From: Chloracidobacterium sp. UBA3360
Lineage (GTDB): Bacteria; Acidobacteriota; Blastocatellia; Pyrinomonadales; Pyrinomonadaceae
Reading direction: 5' to 3'
NCBI GenBank assembly: GCA_002360555.1
Contig: DEQS01000105.1
Coordinates: forward strand, 272,115 to 316,630
Length of the DNA stretch: 44,516 bases
The translations under genes and the position numbers were made by a program. Under the pieces are notes generated by a model that saw only the letters and a list, made by a program, of their open reading frames with translations, did not search any database and was not told where the DNA came from. This document shows, piece after piece, positions 41,317 through 44,516 of this stretch. Numbering within the stretch: position 1 is the stretch's first letter; the number at the start of each line of letters is the position of its first letter.

Positions 41317-41862
41317 TCATTTGCCTAATCTAATGGGGTTTCGCCGTCGAGTTTGTCGTCGCGGAGCAAAAACATCGCGTTTTTTTCGTCGCGTTCGGTC
41401 ACCCGACAAGGTCTGCAGCAACAGGTAAACGAGCGTTCCGGCGATGGTCGTGCCGATCAGCGAATAGGCGACCGTCACGAGAACATCGTTACCCGGCGGC
41501 TGGCCAAACAGCCTGTGCAGGCCGTAATAGATCATATCGTCAAGCAAACATGCACCAGCTATGACGGGGATTCGGAGGATCAGGTTGTCCATGTAGACGC
41601 GCCGAGTGATCTCGCAAACGATATAGGCGACGACCGTTTTTGAAAAGCCGTTTGCACCGAGCAAACCTCCGCTAAGAGCGTCGATGGAAATACCCGCGAT
41701 CGAGCCAAAAAGCAGGGCCCGGATCGAATTGCGCTGGAGGGCGGCATAAACGACGATGATCAGCGGAAAGTCGATATACGCAAACCCCTCCCATACGTTA
41801 CGGAGCGTCCATTGCAGGATTATCGCGATTATCAAGCTGATTGTTAATTTGACGCCTTCCAC
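41317..41862 (-). CDS. mreD: Rod-shape determining protein MreD
   Basis: A 181-residue inner-membrane protein with about five helices and a strongly basic C-terminal tail (RRKKRDVFAPRRQTRRR). The sequence is poorly conserved, as usual for MreD; the call rests on topology, size and the position between mreC and mrdA. The start is a GTG at 41862. Repeat D separates it from mreC. Confidence 0.85.
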   Translation of the reverse strand: MEGVKLTISLIIAIILQWTLRNVWEGFAYIDFPLIIVVYAALQRNSIRALLFGSIAGISIDALSGGLLGANGFSKTVVAYIVCEITRRVYMDNLILRIPVIAGACLLDDMIYYGLHRLFGQPPGNDVLVTVAYSLIGTTIAGTLVYLLLQTLSGDRTRRKKRDVFAPRRQTRRRNPIRLGK

Positions 41863-41870
41863 TTGTTTAT

Positions 41871-41970
41871 AGTTCCGAGTTCAAAGTTCAAAGTTCCGAG
41901 TTCCGAGTTTAAGATCTTCTTTTAAATTATGTAAATTTTTTACCTTTAAGATCCCCGGAACTCAGAACCT
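41871..41970. repeat. Short-period repeat D inside the mre operon
   Basis: Six 7-nt units follow from 41871: AGTTCCG, AGTTCAA, AGTTCAA, AGTTCCG, AGTTCCG, AGTTTAA. After an A/T-rich stretch comes a partial reverse complement (41944-41970, CTTTAAGATC then GGAACTCAGAACC). It fills the mreC-mreD gap on the same transcript. Confidence 0.75.
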
Positions 41971-42868
41971 ACTTCTTCACATCCTTAGTTGCGTTTGGCA
42001 GTTTCTGCTCAAACTGTTCTCGGGTGGCGGCTTCGTAAAGCAAAATGCCGACCTCTTGCATCGAGTTGAGCTTTGCCGCCGGTTGGATAAGTATCACGTG
42101 CGGCGTCGTCGCCGAGCCGCTGACGACACTTACGATCTCGCCGACCTTTAGCCCCGCCGGATAGATGCCATCTTGGCCGGTCGTAAATACCGCCTGCCCG
42201 ACCTGAACGGTAACCGTGCCCGCGACATAACGCATTTCGAGCAGATCGCCCTTGCTCGTTCCGCTGACGACCCCGAGAGCGTTAGATTCGCCAACCTGGC
42301 CTATAACAGCTCCCACGCCTGATTTGTTTCGCGTGACGAGGTCAACCTGACAGGTCAGTGGGCCGACCGCCGTGACGCGTCCGACAAGCCCGCCATCGGT
42401 AACAACCGGCATATTGAGTTGGACACCGTCGAGGCTGCCGCGATTTACTATCGACGAATCGAACCAAACGGACGGATCACGTCCGATGATGCGTGCCGTC
42501 AGCACCTTGTACTTGCTCGTTTCTTTTAGCTGGAGGAAAGCTTTGAGACGCGTGTTCTCGGCGGCAAGCTCTTCTTTCTGCTTTAGCTCCACCTCGAGTT
42601 CCTGCACCCGTTGTTTTAAAACATCGTTGTCCGTCTGCGCCGAACGCAGGTTTGAGATCGACGTAAAATAGTTTGAGATCGCGGAGGTGACCGAGGTGAC
42701 GGGCGACTGAACAAAGTCGGCGATCGTCTGCGTCCAAGTACGCACGACACGCTGGCCGGATGTTATTTCTTTGGCATCGAACGCCATCAAGACAAAATTG
42801 ACGATAAGGAGCGCGATCATCAGCCAGGGTGCCAGCCGCCAAACATCTTTTTGACTACGCTCAACCAT
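41969..42868 (-). CDS. mreC: Rod-shape determining protein MreC
   Basis: A 299-residue protein with one N-terminal membrane helix (~15-35), a coiled coil (~75-110) and a beta-rich periplasmic domain. TARIIGRDPSVWFDSSIVNRGSLDG and MPVVTDGGLVGRV are diagnostic. It scaffolds the elongasome in the periplasm and activates PBP2-RodA. The C-terminus is short and basic. It is separated from mreB by repeat C and from mreD by repeat D. Confidence 0.93.
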   Translation of the reverse strand: MVERSQKDVWRLAPWLMIALLIVNFVLMAFDAKEITSGQRVVRTWTQTIADFVQSPVTSVTSAISNYFTSISNLRSAQTDNDVLKQRVQELEVELKQKEELAAENTRLKAFLQLKETSKYKVLTARIIGRDPSVWFDSSIVNRGSLDGVQLNMPVVTDGGLVGRVTAVGPLTCQVDLVTRNKSGVGAVIGQVGESNALGVVSGTSKGDLLEMRYVAGTVTVQVGQAVFTTGQDGIYPAGLKVGEIVSVVSGSATTPHVILIQPAAKLNSMQEVGILLYEAATREQFEQKLPNATKDVKK

Positions 42869-42869
42869 T

Positions 42870-42945
42870 GTCAGTCGGCAGTTCGCAGTTGCAGTCGGCA
42901 GTCAGGTGATTTCCTGCTTACTGCCTACCGCCTACTGCTTACTGA
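42870..42945. repeat. Short-period repeat C inside the mre operon
   Basis: The left arm has 7-nt units CAGTCGG, CAGTTCG, CAGTTG, CAGTCGG, CAGTCAGG (42872-42906). The right arm holds the complement of CAGTAAG, CAGTAGG, CGGTAGG, CAGTAAG (42912-42945). The pattern is CAGTnnG throughout, so the arms can pair with scattered mismatches. It occupies the whole mreB-mreC gap. Confidence 0.8.
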
Positions 42946-42946
42946 T

Positions 42947-43993
42947 TTAGCTTCCTGTCATTAATGAATTATCCCACTTGACGCGTTTTAGCAGCTCAAA
43001 ATCTGAGAGCATCTTGCCGGTGCCGAGCACGACCGATGAGAGCGGGTCGTCGGCGATGACGACCGGCAAACCGGTTTCGATCATCAGGCGTTTGTCCAGA
43101 TTTTTGAGCAGAGCACCACCGCCCGTAAGGACGATGCCGCGTTCGACGATGTCAGCCGAAAGTTCAGGCGGCGTGCGTTCGAGAGCGACGCGGATGGCGT
43201 TGATGATGGTCGAGATCGAATCTGAGAGTGCCTCGCGGATCTCTTCGTCGGTCATCGTAATTGTCTTGGGGATGCCCTCGATCAGGTTACGTCCGCGGAC
43301 GTCCATTGAGAGCGGCTCTTCGAGCGGAAATGCGCTGCCCAGTGCGATCTTGATCGCCTCGGCGGTACGTTCGCCGATGAGCAGATTGTATTTTCGTTTG
43401 ATGTACTGTGTGATCGACTCGTCCATCTCGTTTCCGGCTACGCGCACGGCACGCGAATAGACGATACCCGACAGCGAGATGACCGCGATGTCTGTCGTTC
43501 CCCCGCCGATATCGACGACCATGTTGCCGTGCGGCTCGGTGATGGGCAATCCGGCACCGACAGCTGCTGCCATCGCTTCTTCGACGAGATAGACCTCTGA
43601 TGCTTTTGCACGATAGGCACTGTCCTCGACAGCCCGGCGTTCGACCTGAGTGATCTCTGACGGGATGCCGATGACGACACGAGGGCGGACCCACGATTTG
43701 CCGTTGTGTGCCTTGCGGATAAAATGCTGGAGCATCTTTTCCGTCACCTCAAAATTGGCGATAACGCCGTCTTTCATCGGGCGTATGGCGACGATATTGC
43801 CGGGCGTACGGCCAAGCATCTCTTTTGCATCGCGTCCAACGGCCTCGACCTGGTTCGTGACCTTGTTGATCGCGACAATCGACGGTTCAGAGACCACAAT
43901 GCCGCGTCCCTTGGCATAAACGAGCGTATTTGCGGTGCCAAGATCGATCGCAAGGTCGCTGGAAAATAAACTAAATAAAGACTTAAATGCCAT
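42947..43993 (-). CDS. mreB: Actin-like rod-shape protein MreB
   Basis: A 348-residue bacterial actin. DLAIDLGTANTLVYAKGRGIV is the phosphate-1 loop; VDIGGGTTDIAVISLSG is phosphate-2; IVLTGGGALLKNLDKRL is the adenosine motif. A helical N-terminus (MAFKSLFSLF) is likely the amphipathic membrane helix. It directs the elongasome around the cell. It is the first gene of the six-gene unit; the preceding 285 nt should hold the promoter, but I could not place it. Confidence 0.96.
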   Translation of the reverse strand: MAFKSLFSLFSSDLAIDLGTANTLVYAKGRGIVVSEPSIVAINKVTNQVEAVGRDAKEMLGRTPGNIVAIRPMKDGVIANFEVTEKMLQHFIRKAHNGKSWVRPRVVIGIPSEITQVERRAVEDSAYRAKASEVYLVEEAMAAAVGAGLPITEPHGNMVVDIGGGTTDIAVISLSGIVYSRAVRVAGNEMDESITQYIKRKYNLLIGERTAEAIKIALGSAFPLEEPLSMDVRGRNLIEGIPKTITMTDEEIREALSDSISTIINAIRVALERTPPELSADIVERGIVLTGGGALLKNLDKRLMIETGLPVVIADDPLSSVVLGTGKMLSDFELLKRVKWDNSLMTGS

Positions 43994-44221
43994 TTCAATT
44001 AACTAACAGTCCTAGATTCTGGTTTTAGATATCGTGTTGAACGGGGATGATTTCCGCACTCGGAATGGTCCGATGAGGAGTAAAAACGTGAGCACCGTCG
44101 CCCAAAATGTCTAACCACTTAGCATACACTTATTTATTAGCATTTTTCTAGTTTAATTACAGTATTTATTTTGCAAAATGACCAATTATTTTCATTACAA
44201 ATAACCTACCGCCTTTAGAAC

Positions 44222-44251
44222 AAAAAAAGGGCGGTCAAATGACCGCCCTTT
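44222..44251 (-). terminator. Terminator after the right-edge gene
   Basis: Two 12-nt arms, AAAGGGCGGTCA (44226-44237) and TGACCGCCCTTT (44240-44251), form a perfect hairpin. On the minus strand it is followed by a run of seven T. It isolates mreB from the gene upstream. Confidence 0.9.
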
Positions 44252-44278
44252 CGAATTATTCTAACCGATAGATTGAAA

Positions 44279-44516
44279 CTATTCGGGGACGAAATTAAGC
44301 TCCGCAATGTTGTCAGTTACCTGAATAACCTGCGGCTGGAAGTTAAAGCGTCGTGACGAGACCGAGACGATGTAGGTCTGACCGGGCTCGAGGTCATCGA
44401 ATGTATATGTTCCACCCTTGGTCGTAGTGGTCGTCCTGACGACACCGGCTTGATCAGTCAGCCTTACAACGGCACCAACCAAACCTCGGCCCTCAGCCGA
44501 TGTCAAAACCCGACCC
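44279..44516 (-). CDS. C-terminal end of a protein with carboxypeptidase-regulatory-like domain (partial)
   Basis: Only the last ~79 residues are visible; the frame is open to the window edge. It forms one carboxypeptidase-regulatory-like beta-sandwich: GRVLTSAEGRGLVGAVVRL, then KGGTYTFDDLEPGQTYIVSV, ending in FNFQPQVIQVTDNIAELNFVPE. In Acidobacteriota this domain is often found at the C-terminus of large secreted or surface proteins. Nothing more can be said of the rest. Confidence 0.75.
   Translation of the reverse strand, partial: GRVLTSAEGRGLVGAVVRLTDQAGVVRTTTTTKGGTYTFDDLEPGQTYIVSVSSRRFNFQPQVIQVTDNIAELNFVPE

Noticed and set aside
42870..42945. CRISPR-like array
   Set aside because: The units are 7 nt, degenerate and without spacers; there are no cas genes. 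It is a short-period repeat with an inverted arm.
43994..44221. Small gene or promoter in the mreB upstream spacer
   Set aside because: No open frame with a ribosome site was seen. Candidate -10 boxes lacked a matching -35, so no promoter is claimed.

Overview
The window looks like chromosomal DNA from an Acidobacteriota bacterium, most plausibly class Blastocatellia (Pyrinomonadaceae-like). This is an inference from content, not a placement. The clues are an Oar-type TonB-dependent receptor with an N-terminal carboxypeptidase-regulatory domain, a bacillithiol-type deacetylase, a rod-shape operon, many small secreted proteins of lineage-restricted type, moderate GC, and intergenic spacers filled with short-period repeats. 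I saw no rRNA, tRNA, IS element, prophage or CRISPR array.

Layout. 1-4546: the start of a PilN-like pilus gene (cut by the edge), an FHA-GGDEF diguanylate cyclase, a zinc-ribbon/PH membrane protein and a Wzc-type tyrosine autokinase. 4752-13665: a 1243-residue iron-sulfur flavoprotein fusing GltD-like and PyrK-like halves, converging on a row of minus-strand genes (GT4 glycosyltransferase, M14 peptidase, recN, asparaginase). 13754-17635: the TonB receptor and a 663-nt non-coding gap. 17636-23472: a PilZ-like protein, secreted proteins of unknown function, a 47-residue membrane protein, a VanX-like dipeptidase, YceI, two tandem paralogous small secreted proteins, DinB-like and BaiN-like proteins.

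23582-25887 is the most interesting part. A CI-like helix-turn-helix protein has a perfect 24-bp palindrome just downstream of a good promoter. Next to it are a small secreted Cys-containing peptide gene and a TPR protein ending in a degenerate LexA/S24-like fold that lacks the Ser-Lys dyad. The TPR gene has its own promoter, with a 7-bp inverted repeat inside the spacer. I propose a peptide-linked or split-repressor signalling module; this is a hypothesis.

25868-35596: J-domain/coiled-coil protein with BshB1, an MBL hydrolase, a redoxin with one active-site Cys, a DoxX/SRPBCC pair, a class A beta-lactamase, a DUF4256 protein, MscL, LipB with a lipoprotein, and an esterase. 35711-43993 (minus): mreB-mreC-mreD-mrdA-rodA followed by a class A PBP, i.e. 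the elongation machinery with its bifunctional synthase. 44279-44516 is the C-terminal end of another protein with a carboxypeptidase-regulatory-like domain.

A second theme is a set of short-period repeats (about 7, 8 or 10 nt) in at least six spacers. Each has a different unit, and most are followed by a partial reverse complement, so they can fold into long hairpins. Two lie inside the mre operon, and one supplies the 3' ends of both flanking genes.
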